Positions 54,831 through 64,000 of a stretch of 64,000 nucleotides of DNA are shown here, piece after piece. The notes below the pieces were generated by a model. The model worked only from the letters and a program-made list of their open reading frames with translations. It was not told the origin of the DNA and searched no databases. Each line of letters begins with the position of its first letter. Position 1 is the first letter of the stretch. This stretch comes from Acidobacteriota bacterium (GTDB lineage Bacteria; Acidobacteriota; Aminicenantia; Aminicenantales; Saccharicenantaceae), in assembly GCA_022711665.1 (NCBI GenBank), contig JAKLEN010000008.1:112906-176905 (forward strand), in the 5' to 3' direction. The position numbers and the translations under genes are program-made.

Positions 54831-55672
54831 TCCGGGTGACGACCGTGGCCGGGATGAAGGACCTCGTCCGCCGCTGGCGGGGCGAGGGGAAGAGGATCGG
54901 CCTCGTCCCGACCATGGGCTATCTTCACGAGGGCCACCTGAGCCTTGTCCGCCGGTCGAAGTCGCGGTCGGACGTCACGGTCGTCAGCATCTTCGTCAAT
55001 CCGGCCCAGTTCGGGCCCCGGGAGGATCTCCAGAAATATCCCCGGGATCTGGAGCGGGACGCGGCCCTGCTCGAAAAGGAAGGGGTGGACGCCGTTTTCT
55101 GCCCGACGGTCGGGGAGATGTATCCCGCCGGCTATAAGACCTACGTCCAGGTCACGGAATTAGAGGGTCGCCTGTGCGGGAAATCCCGCCCGGGCCATTT
55201 CCGCGGCGTGGCGACCGTCGTCCTGAAGCTGTTCAACATCGTCGAGCCGGCGCTGGCGTTCTTCGGCTGGAAGGACGCCCAGCAGGTCATCGTCCTGAAG
55301 AGGATGGCCGCGGACCTCGACCTGGGCGTCGAGATCGCGGCCTGCCCGCTCGTCCGGGAGCCGGACGGCCTGGCCATGAGCTCGCGGAACGCCTACCTGT
55401 CGCCGGAGGAGCGGAAGGCGGCTCCCGTCCTGTTCCGGAGCCTGGCCGCGGCGGAGAAGCTCGTCGCGGCGGGGGAGAGGGACGCGGCCAAGGTCGTCGC
55501 CGGCATCCGGTCGGCGATCGAGGCCGAGCCGCTGGCCAGGGTCGACTACGTCGAGGCGGTCAGCCTGGAAACGCTGGAGCCCGTGGCCGAGCTGGCCGGG
55601 GAGGTTCTCGTGGCCCTGGCCGTCTTCGTCGGAACGACCCGCCTCATCGACAATGTCCGTCTCCGCGTTTGA
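54827..55672 (+). CDS. panC: Pantothenate synthetase
   Basis: A 281-residue ligase joining pantoate and beta-alanine with ATP. It starts at GTG in the panB stop (GTGA). VPTMGYLHEGHLSLVRRSK contains the HIGH-like motif (HEGH), FVNPAQFGPREDLQKYPR the substrate loop, FRGVATVVLKLFNIVEPALAFFGWKDAQQ the pantoate pocket, and AMSSRN the KMSKS equivalent. Length matches the family. panD starts 10 bases after its stop. Confidence 0.96.
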   Translation: MIRVTTVAGMKDLVRRWRGEGKRIGLVPTMGYLHEGHLSLVRRSKSRSDVTVVSIFVNPAQFGPREDLQKYPRDLERDAALLEKEGVDAVFCPTVGEMYPAGYKTYVQVTELEGRLCGKSRPGHFRGVATVVLKLFNIVEPALAFFGWKDAQQVIVLKRMAADLDLGVEIAACPLVREPDGLAMSSRNAYLSPEERKAAPVLFRSLAAAEKLVAAGERDAAKVVAGIRSAIEAEPLARVDYVEAVSLETLEPVAELAGEVLVALAVFVGTTRLIDNVRLRV

Positions 55673-55682
55673 GGAGGATGCC

Positions 55683-56045
55683 ATGCTCAGAGCTTTCCTG
55701 CGCTCCAAGGTCCATCGGGCCGCGGTGACGCGCGTCGACGTCGGGTACGAAGGCAGCCTGTCCCTCGATGAAGACGTCATGGCGGCCGCCGGGCTGCGGC
55801 CGTACGAGCGGATCGAGGTCTGGAACGTCACCAACGGCAAGCGCTTCACGACCTACCTCATCCGGGGGGAGAAGGGGGCCCGGCAGGTCGGGGTCTTCGG
55901 CGCCGCGGCCCACAAGGTCGCCGTGGGGGACATCATCATCATCGCCGCCTACGGCTACGTGGGCGAGGCGGAAATGGAGAGCTTCAGTCCGAGGATCGTC
56001 CTCATGGGCGAGGGGAACACGATCGCCGAGGTCAAAGGAGCTTGA
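55683..56045 (+). CDS. panD: Aspartate 1-decarboxylase (pyruvoyl enzyme)
   Basis: A 120-residue proenzyme making beta-alanine from aspartate. Self-cleavage at G24-S25 (YEGSLSLD) creates the pyruvoyl group. WNVTNGKRFTTYLIRGEKG, AAAHKVAVGDIIIIAAYG and IVLMGEGNT are typical. GAGGAGG precedes the ATG. The three pan genes plus their leader form a compact pantothenate unit. Its end overlaps by 14 bases a membrane-protein gene on the other strand. Confidence 0.95.
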   Translation: MLRAFLRSKVHRAAVTRVDVGYEGSLSLDEDVMAAAGLRPYERIEVWNVTNGKRFTTYLIRGEKGARQVGVFGAAAHKVAVGDIIIIAAYGYVGEAEMESFSPRIVLMGEGNTIAEVKGA

Positions 56046-56445
56046 TCAGGACGAAATACCCGGCCGTGATCAGGAAGATGACCAGGGTCAGGGCGAATAT
56101 CGTCATGCCCAGGGCGGGCGCGAAGCGAAGCTGTTGGCGGTAGGCCTTGACGATCAGGAGCTTGACGAGCAGTATGGCGACCAGCCCGGCGGCCAGGATG
56201 AAATGGAAGGCGCCGCGGGTCGGGAGGCCGTCGCCTATCTCGACAAGGAAGTCCGCGCCCAGGACGGCCAGAGGCGCCAGGATGACGACGAAGGCCCAGC
56301 CGGCCTTCTTGTGGAGCCGTCGGAGCCGTTCCGACCGGGCTTCGCCTCCCGGCCGGCCGAATCGGGCCATCATGGCCAGGAAGGCGCAAAGGCCCGTCCC
56401 CAGGAACACAACGGCCAGAACGGTCTTGATCGCGTAATCGGACAT
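56032..56445 (-). CDS. Four-helix membrane protein of unknown function
   Basis: A 137-residue integral membrane protein with four hydrophobic helices (about 8-28, 45-65, 78-98 and 112-136). Histidines lie at LHKKAGWAF and RGAFHFILA on helices 2 and 3, which recalls cytochrome-b561- or DUF420-type four-helix proteins, but no haem ligand pattern is proven. It converges on panD with a 14-base overlap. Its start is set by the ATG at 56445. No family is certain. Confidence 0.6.
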   Translation of the reverse strand: MSDYAIKTVLAVVFLGTGLCAFLAMMARFGRPGGEARSERLRRLHKKAGWAFVVILAPLAVLGADFLVEIGDGLPTRGAFHFILAAGLVAILLVKLLIVKAYRQQLRFAPALGMTIFALTLVIFLITAGYFVLIKLL

Positions 56446-56476
56446 CTCTCCCCCCTTCGAGCGTTCCCGTCAACGC

Positions 56477-57943
56477 TCAGTCGAGGTGGTAGTTCGGCGC
56501 CTCCTGGGTGATGACCACGTCGTGGACGTGGCTTTCCTTGAGCGAGGCCTGGGTGATCTTGATGAAGCGGGCCTTGGCCTTGAGGTCCTCGATCGTCCGG
56601 CAGCCGGCGTAGCCCATGCCGGCCTTGAGGCCGCCGACGAGCATCTGGACGATGACCGTGGTGCTGCCCTTGTAGGGCACGCGGCCCTCGATGCCCTCGG
56701 GGACGAGCTTGGCCCCCAGGGCCTGAAGGTCCTGCTGGTAGCGGTCGCTGCTCTTGCCTTCCTTCATCACCGCGATCGAGCCCATGCCCCGGTAGAGCTT
56801 GTAGGCCCGGCCCTGGTACATGACCACTTCGCCCGGGGCCTCCTCGGTCCCGGCCAGCAGGTTGCCGAGCATGACCGTGTCGGCGCCGGCGGCCAGGGCC
56901 TTGGTGACGTCGCCGGAATACTTGATGCCGCCGTCGGCGATGAGCGGGATGCCCGCCTTCCGAGTCACCTCGTAGACGTCGGAGATGGCCGTGATCTGGG
57001 GGATGCCGGCGCCGGTGATGATCCGGGTCGTGCAGATCGAGCCGGGCCCGACGCCGACCTTGATGCCGTCGACGCCGAGGTCGATCAGCTCCTCGGCCGC
57101 CCGGGCCGTGCCGATGTTCCCGGCCACGAGCTCCAGCGACGGGAACTCCTTCCGCAGCGTCCGCACGGCGTCCAGGACGCGCTGCGAGTGGCCGTGGGCG
57201 TTGTCGACGACGACCACGTCGCACTTGGCCGCGACCAGGGCCCGGGTCCGGTCGAGATGGTCGGCCCCGACGCCGACGGCCGCCCCGACCCGCAGTCGGC
57301 CCAGGCTGTCCTTGGCCGCGTCCGGGTACTGGATGCGCTTGAGGATGTCCTTGTACGTGATCAGGCCCTTGAGGTGGTAGCCTTCGTCGACGACCAGGAG
57401 CTTCTCGATCTTGTGCTCGTGGAAGACCTTCTCGGCGTCCTCGAGCGAGGTGCCGACCGGCACCGTGACCAGGCGGCGGGTCATGATTCTCTCGACCGGC
57501 AGGCTGAGCCGGCTCTCGAAGCGGATGTCGCGGTTGGTCAGGATGCCGACCAGCTTGTTGGCTTCGTCGGTGATGGGCAGCCCGGAGATGTGGTGCTCGC
57601 GCATGACCTCCAGGGCCCGGGCGACCGTGTCCTGCGGCCGCAGGGTGATGGGCTCGACGACCATGCCGCTCTCGTGCCGCTTGACCTTGTCGACCTCCTC
57701 GGCCTGGCTCTCGATGGACATGTTGCGGTGGATGATGCCGAGGCCGCCCTGCTGGGCCAGGGCGATGGCCATCCGCGACAGGGTCACGGTGTCCATGGCC
57801 GCGCTGACGACCGGGATGTTGAGGGTGATATGCCGGCTGAGCCGCGTGGCCACCTGGGCCTGGGCCGGGGCCACGGCGGACTTGGCCGGCAGGATGAGGA
57901 CGTCGTCGAAGGTGAGGGCTTCCCTGATCTTGTCGTCGAGCAT
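56477..57943 (-). CDS. guaB: IMP dehydrogenase
   Basis: A 488-residue enzyme oxidising IMP to XMP, the committed step to GMP. A beta/alpha barrel begins [15 protein letters not shown], the two CBS domains sit at about 95-205, C304 in [11 protein letters not shown] is the active-site thiol, and [20 protein letters not shown] and GRVPYKGS the flap region. Length and layout match the family. It lies 21 bases downstream of secA on the same strand, so co-transcription is likely. Confidence 0.96.
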   Translation of the reverse strand: MLDDKIREALTFDDVLILPAKSAVAPAQAQVATRLSRHITLNIPVVSAAMDTVTLSRMAIALAQQGGLGIIHRNMSIESQAEEVDKVKRHESGMVVEPITLRPQDTVARALEVMREHHISGLPITDEANKLVGILTNRDIRFESRLSLPVERIMTRRLVTVPVGTSLEDAEKVFHEHKIEKLLVVDEGYHLKGLITYKDILKRIQYPDAAKDSLGRLRVGAAVGVGADHLDRTRALVAAKCDVVVVDNAHGHSQRVLDAVRTLRKEFPSLELVAGNIGTARAAEELIDLGVDGIKVGVGPGSICTTRIITGAGIPQITAISDVYEVTRKAGIPLIADGGIKYSGDVTKALAAGADTVMLGNLLAGTEEAPGEVVMYQGRAYKLYRGMGSIAVMKEGKSSDRYQQDLQALGAKLVPEGIEGRVPYKGSTTVIVQMLVGGLKAGMGYAGCRTIEDLKAKARFIKITQASLKESHVHDVVITQEAPNYHLD

Positions 57944-57964
57944 GGCTCCTCCTGGTTCCCGGGA

Positions 57965-60568
<2,604 letters not shown>

Positions 60569-60575
60569 TTACCAT

Positions 60576-60604
60576 TAAGTAGCAAAAAGACCCCGGGAAG
60601 TCAA
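60576..60604 (-). promoter_or_regulatory. Promoter of secA, leaderless spacing
   Basis: On the minus strand TTGACT (60599-60604), a 17-base spacer and TACTTA (60576-60581), with only 7 bases between the -10 and the secA ATG. Confidence 0.65.
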
Positions 60605-60621
60605 TTTGCCCGGCCGCCCCG

Positions 60622-60650
60622 TTGACAGGCCCGGCCGGCGGGCTTACACT
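60622..60650 (+). promoter_or_regulatory. Promoter of the secreted kinase-like gene
   Basis: TTGACA (60622-60627), a 17-base spacer and TACACT (60645-60650), a near-consensus sigma-70 promoter, with the ATG at 60689. Confidence 0.65.
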
Positions 60651-60688
60651 CCGGGAGGGTCAAGCCTTCGCAGGGGGGAGGGAAGGGC

Positions 60689-61507
60689 ATGAAACGACTC
60701 ATTCTGGCCCTGTTGGCCGCGGCGGCGCTCGGCGCCGGGGGCGGGCTCCCGGCCCAGTTCACCGCGACTGAGCAGGCGGCTTACGACGAAGGAGAGGACT
60801 TCCTCAGGACGGCCCGGATCGTCGGCGAGGAAAGGCTGACCGGCCGCATGGCCGTGACCCAGCCGTGGGTCCTGACGCTCGAAAAGGACGGGGTCCGGCA
60901 AAAGGCGGTCTGGAAGGACGTGCTGGGGGAAAGGGTGGCCGGGTTCAAGGAGACCTGGAAGGGCGAGATCGCCGCCTACCGGCTCAGCCGCGCCCTGGGC
61001 CTCCACATGGTCCCGCCGACGGTCGAGCGGGAGTTCCGCGGCCGGCGCGGATCATGCCAGCTCTGGGTGGCCGCCTGGAACAACCTGGAAACGATCATGA
61101 AGGCGAAGCTCGTTCCTCCGGTCTCCAAGGCCACGAGCTTCGCCCGGGCGCTCTGCCTGCAGCGGGCCTTCGACAACCTCATCTACAACATCGACCGGCA
61201 CCAGAGGAACTACCTCGTCACCGAGGACTGGCGCATAGTCCTCATCGACCATTCCCGGTCGTTCGGGACGGCCAGAAAGCTCATCTACGACGAGAAGTAC
61301 CGGGAAGGGCCGAACTTCATCATGGCCAGCCTGCCCCGGGGATTCGTCGAGGCCCTCAGGAGCCTGACCGAGGAGAGCCTCCGGTCGGCGGTCGGGGAGT
61401 ACCTGAGCGGCGGCGAGGTCGCCGCCGTCATGGCCCGGCGCGACCTGATCGTCGCCTGGCTCGACAAGCGCATCGCCGCTATCGGCGAGGTCAAGGTCCT
61501 GTATTGA
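60689..61507 (+). CDS. Secreted kinase-like protein (HipA/PI4K/Fam20 type)
   Basis: A 272-residue protein with a signal peptide (about 1-22). The body has kinase marks in the order of HipA and PI3/4-kinase or Fam20-like proteins: RQKAVWK (lysines 72 and 76, one of them likely to bind ATP), KGEIAAYRLSRALGLHMVPPTVER with E93 as the likely helix-C glutamate, FDNLIYNIDRHQRN with D169 and N174 as catalytic-loop residues, and LIDHSRSF with D187 as metal ligand. The signal peptide suggests action outside the cytoplasm. The target, if any, is unknown, and activity is inferred from motifs only. Confidence 0.75.
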   Translation: MKRLILALLAAAALGAGGGLPAQFTATEQAAYDEGEDFLRTARIVGEERLTGRMAVTQPWVLTLEKDGVRQKAVWKDVLGERVAGFKETWKGEIAAYRLSRALGLHMVPPTVEREFRGRRGSCQLWVAAWNNLETIMKAKLVPPVSKATSFARALCLQRAFDNLIYNIDRHQRNYLVTEDWRIVLIDHSRSFGTARKLIYDEKYREGPNFIMASLPRGFVEALRSLTEESLRSAVGEYLSGGEVAAVMARRDLIVAWLDKRIAAIGEVKVLY

Positions 61508-61529
61508 AAGCGGTCCCCCGGGGGCGGCC

Positions 61530-61557
61530 TTGACTTCCCGGCCGGATTTCCTATAAA
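61530..61557 (+). promoter_or_regulatory. Promoter of feoAB
   Basis: TTGACT (61530-61535), a 16-base spacer and TATAAA (61552-61557). The next strong feature downstream is a palindromic leader. Confidence 0.6.
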
Positions 61558-61572
61558 ATCAGTAGGAAATAA

Positions 61573-61619
61573 TCGGAGCGGACGAGCCGGCTCTCCGCTC
61601 CGAGGCTTATCTCGGATAA
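61573..61619 (+). promoter_or_regulatory. Palindromic leader or operator of feoAB
   Basis: TCGGAGCGGA (61573-61582) and TCCGCTCCGA (61594-61603) form a perfect 10-bp stem; the inner GAGCC-GGCTC (61584-61593) extends it to nearly 15 bp. It begins about 9 bases after the likely transcription start. A second small hairpin TTATC-TCG-GATAA (61607-61619) follows. It could be an operator for an iron regulator or a leader structure. Confidence 0.6.
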
Positions 61620-61639
61620 ACTGGACCGTCGGAGAAGGA

Positions 61640-61882
61640 ATGACCCTGCTTGATGCGCCGGCCGGCGAACCCCTGCGGATCGTCGATCTCTGCGGCGGCG
61701 AGGCCGTCCGCCGCCGGCTTCTGGCCCTCGGCTTTCACCGGGACGATCTCATCCAGCTCGACGGCCGGGCCATCCTCCGGGGCCCGCTCCTTGTCCGCAA
61801 CTGCGCCTCGGACACCACCGTCGCTCTGGGCCGCGGCGTGGCCCGCCAGGTCGTCGTCGAGCCCGCCCATGAGCCGGCCTGA
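61640..61882 (+). CDS. feoA: Ferrous iron transport protein A
   Basis: An 80-residue SH3-like FeoA protein, needed for FeoB activity. LRIVDLCGGEAVRRRLLALGFHRDDLIQL gives the family core, followed by PLLVRNCASDTTVALGRGVARQVVVEPA. GGAGAAGGA lies before the ATG. It overlaps the feoB start by 14 bases. Confidence 0.85.
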   Translation: MTLLDAPAGEPLRIVDLCGGEAVRRRLLALGFHRDDLIQLDGRAILRGPLLVRNCASDTTVALGRGVARQVVVEPAHEPA

Positions 61883-63800
61883 GGTCCCGACCGTCGTCTT
61901 CGTCGGCCAGCCCAACGGCGGCAAGAGCACCCTCTTCAACTCCCTGGCCGGGCCCAAGGCCGAGACCTCGAATTTCCCGGGAACGTCCGTCAAGCACACC
62001 CACAGCCGCGTCGTCCTGGACGGCCGTCCCCTAGACATCGTCGACCTGCCGGGGACCTACAGCCTCTGCCCGGCGGACCCGGCCGAGCGCGTCGCCCTGA
62101 CGCACCTGTTCTCGGAGCGGCCGGACCTCATCGTCAACGTCGTCGACGCCTCGACGTTCAGCCGCGGCCTGGAGCTGACCCTCGAGCTCATCGAGCTCGG
62201 CCGGCCCATGGTCATCGCCCTCAACATGATCGACGTGGCCGAGCGCCGGGGCGTCGAGATCGACGCGGCCGAGGTGGAACGGCTCCTGGGGGTGCCGGTC
62301 GTGCCGACGATCGCGGCCTACGGGCGCGGCGTCCGCGAGCTCGTCGACCGGTCGTTCGAGGTCCTCGACCGGGGCCGGCCGCCGCGGCCGCCGCGCTACG
62401 CCGCCGACGTCGAAGACGTCATCGCCGGGATAGAGCAGGCCCTGCCGCCGACCTTCCCGGCGGCCCCCAACCCGCGCTTCGTCGCCGTCAAGCTCATCGA
62501 GATGGCCGGCCAGGGCTGCGCCTCGTACCTGGGCGAGGTCGAGCCGGAGGTCCAGGCGGCCGTCGAGCGCGGGCGCGAGACCCTGGCCCGGAGGCGCGGC
62601 GCCCCGGCCTACGAGGTCATCGCGGCCGAACGGCACCACCAGGCCATGAAGCTGGCCGAAGAGACCGGCAAGGTCCGCCACGGCCGGCGCCTGACCCGGG
62701 ACAAGCGGATCGATGCCGTGCTCATGCATCCCTTCCTCGGCTACGTCATCCTGGCCGCCGTGTTCCTGGCCTTCTTTTTCGTCATATTCCGGATCGGCAG
62801 CCCTCTCGAAACGCTCCTCCTTAAGCCCTTCGCCGCGCTCCGCTCCGGGCTCGCGGCGCGCCTCGGGAACGGCCTGGCGTTCTATCTCGCGGAAGGGCTC
62901 GTCCAGGGCGTCGGCGGCGGGATCGGCATCGTCCTGCCGTACTTCCTGCCGCTCCTCCTGCTCATGGCGGCGCTCGAGGACAGCGGCTACCTGGCCCGGG
63001 CCGGGTTCCTCCTGGACGCCTTCATGCATCGGATCGGGCTGCACGGCAAGTCGGTCTCGCCGTTCATCCTGGGCTTCGGCTGCAACGTCCCGGCCATCGT
63101 CTCGACCCGCGGCCTCGAGTCCCGGCGGGACCGGGTGCTGACCTCGATCCTGATCCCCTTCATTCCCTGCTCGGCCCGGACGACGATCGTCCTGGCCCTG
63201 ATCGCCTTCTACCTCGGACCGCTCTGGGCGGCGGGCTTCTACGCGGCCAACATCCTGGTCGTGGCCCTGGCCGGCTGGGCCGTCAGCCGGTTCATGACCG
63301 AGCCCTCGCCCGGGCTGATCCTGGAGATCCCGTCGCTCAAGGCGCCGCGCCCCGGCGCCCTGCTCCGCAAGACCGGGCTCCAGGTCCTCTCGTTCATCAG
63401 GTTCGCCTGGCCCCTGCTCATCGGCGGCAGCCTGGTCCTGAGCCTGCTCGTCTACTTCCGCGCCGACCGCTGGATCAACGACCTCCTGGCCCCGCTGGTC
63501 GTCCGGGGCCTGGGACTGCCGCACGAGCTGGGCGTGACGCTCGTCTTCGGCTTCCTTCGCAAGGAGCTGTCGCTGATCATGATGCTCCAGGCGCTCGGCG
63601 TCGATTACACCAACCTGCTCTCGGTCGTCAGCCGCGAGCAGATCGTCGTCTTCACCGTCTTCATCAGCTTCTTCATCCCCTGCCTGTCCACGTTCGTCAT
63701 GCTGTGGAAAGAGACGGGGAAGAAGTGGGCCTTCGTTTCGGCCGGCTTGAGCATCGCCGTGGCGCTGGCCCTGAGCTGGCTCGTCCGGCTGGTTCTTTAG
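61869..63800 (+). CDS. feoB: Ferrous iron transporter FeoB
   Basis: A 643-residue Fe(II) transporter from the ATG at 61869. The N-terminal G protein has G1 GQPNGGKST (usually GNPNxGKTT), G3 DLPGTYSL and G4 NMID. A helical linker (about 170-270) precedes the transport domain with the GFGCNVPAI and IPCSARTT blocks and several further helices. It is at the short end of the family and lacks a FeoC fusion. It imports ferrous iron under anoxic conditions, in keeping with an anaerobe. It converges on the gene at the window's right edge with a 4-base overlap. Confidence 0.94.
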   Translation: MSRPEVPTVVFVGQPNGGKSTLFNSLAGPKAETSNFPGTSVKHTHSRVVLDGRPLDIVDLPGTYSLCPADPAERVALTHLFSERPDLIVNVVDASTFSRGLELTLELIELGRPMVIALNMIDVAERRGVEIDAAEVERLLGVPVVPTIAAYGRGVRELVDRSFEVLDRGRPPRPPRYAADVEDVIAGIEQALPPTFPAAPNPRFVAVKLIEMAGQGCASYLGEVEPEVQAAVERGRETLARRRGAPAYEVIAAERHHQAMKLAEETGKVRHGRRLTRDKRIDAVLMHPFLGYVILAAVFLAFFFVIFRIGSPLETLLLKPFAALRSGLAARLGNGLAFYLAEGLVQGVGGGIGIVLPYFLPLLLLMAALEDSGYLARAGFLLDAFMHRIGLHGKSVSPFILGFGCNVPAIVSTRGLESRRDRVLTSILIPFIPCSARTTIVLALIAFYLGPLWAAGFYAANILVVALAGWAVSRFMTEPSPGLILEIPSLKAPRPGALLRKTGLQVLSFIRFAWPLLIGGSLVLSLLVYFRADRWINDLLAPLVVRGLGLPHELGVTLVFGFLRKELSLIMMLQALGVDYTNLLSVVSREQIVVFTVFISFFIPCLSTFVMLWKETGKKWAFVSAGLSIAVALALSWLVRLVL

Positions 63801-64000
63801 GTTCTCCTCCCAATTTCGGGAGAATCCCTCTCTTCGGCTAGGCTCAGTGCATTGCCTCTAGCTCCCCGGCCGGCGCGGAGCGGACTCTTGGGAGCGTAGG
63901 TCAGGATCACGGCCGAGCGCTCGAGGCCGGGATCCTGAGAAATATCTTCTATGATAGCGAAACGCAAGCCCCCCGTTTCTTTTTCCTTCTTTTCATCTCT
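63797..64000 (-). CDS. C-terminal fragment of an unidentified protein, possibly PAS-containing
   Basis: A minus-strand frame enters from the right edge and is open for 67 codons before TAA at 63797-63799, overlapping the feoB stop by 4 bases. Its start RDEKKEKETGGLRFAIIEDIS recalls the end of a PAS domain, where an AIIxDIT-type strand precedes a linker. The remaining tail is Arg- and Gly-rich and has no motif. As it is incomplete, only a C-terminal fragment can be claimed, and it could be a chance open frame. Confidence 0.35.
   Translation of the reverse strand, partial: RDEKKEKETGGLRFAIIEDISQDPGLERSAVILTYAPKSPLRAGRGARGNALSLAEERDSPEIGRRT

Overview
This is a gene-dense, GC-rich (clearly above 60% by eye) bacterial chromosomal window with 59 complete protein genes and two truncated at the edges, on both strands, plus two tRNA genes. 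No gene-free stretch exceeds 300 bases, and no phage, transposon, CRISPR array or rRNA is visible. The gene content (S46 dipeptidyl-peptidase, periplasmic tricorn-like S41 protease, M28 aminopeptidase, aldehyde:ferredoxin oxidoreductase, TonB receptor, many signal peptides and lipoboxes) fits a Gram-negative, peptide-using anaerobe. Acidobacteriota, and within it the Aminicenantes lineage, is my best guess. That is inference from gene content and protein style, not a database match.

Layout. 1-12 kb: a DUF72 protein (cut by the edge), threonine/serine dehydratase, thiD, acylphosphatase, a FabH-like synthase, an AMACR-like CoA-transferase with a truncated acyl-CoA dehydrogenase-like partner, a NIF3-like protein, a flavodoxin, and a very large orphan NtrY-like histidine kinase. 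12-17 kb: a HAD hydrolase, a class V aminotransferase with a DUF362/ferredoxin protein, an MFS exporter, and a cupin directly behind tRNA-Pro(CGG). 17-28 kb: a calcium-type P-ATPase, an S46 peptidase overlapping a lipoprotein ADP-ribosylglycohydrolase, a Tat-signal aminotransferase, and an ABC-F protein. 28-33 kb: pstS-pstC-pstA-pstB1-pstB2, without phoU. 33-40 kb: a PflX-type radical SAM protein, DedA, SurE, a second cupin behind tRNA-Pro(GGG), a MerR-like protein, RarA, a propeller protein and an HD protein. 40-53 kb: a TonB receptor, an amino-acid permease, an M28 peptidase, an extended MobB, a ThiF-like E1, a tricorn-like protease, PpnP, a MoaD-like protein and AFOR. 53-64 kb: a dNK-like protein with panB-panC-panD, guaB, secA, a secreted kinase-like protein, feoA-feoB, and the end of another gene.

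How the genes fit together. Exported peptidases, the amino-acid permease, the dehydratase and aminotransferases, and AFOR with parts of a pterin-cofactor pathway suggest peptide and amino-acid fermentation. MobB, ThiF and MoaD-like genes near AFOR point to a local tungsten or molybdenum cofactor supply. Pst and Feo handle phosphate and ferrous iron.

The most interesting points are: two tandem PstB ATPases whose substitutions would fall in the same composite ATP site; a perfect 14-bp inverted repeat at the end of pstA; a signal-peptide-bearing kinase-like protein of the HipA/PI4K/Fam20 kind; a strong palindromic feoAB leader; promoters so close to start codons that secA, mobB, dedA and the DUF72 gene look leaderless; a dNK-like protein with a broken P-loop beside panBCD; and an S46 peptidase with an unusual residue at the specificity position.
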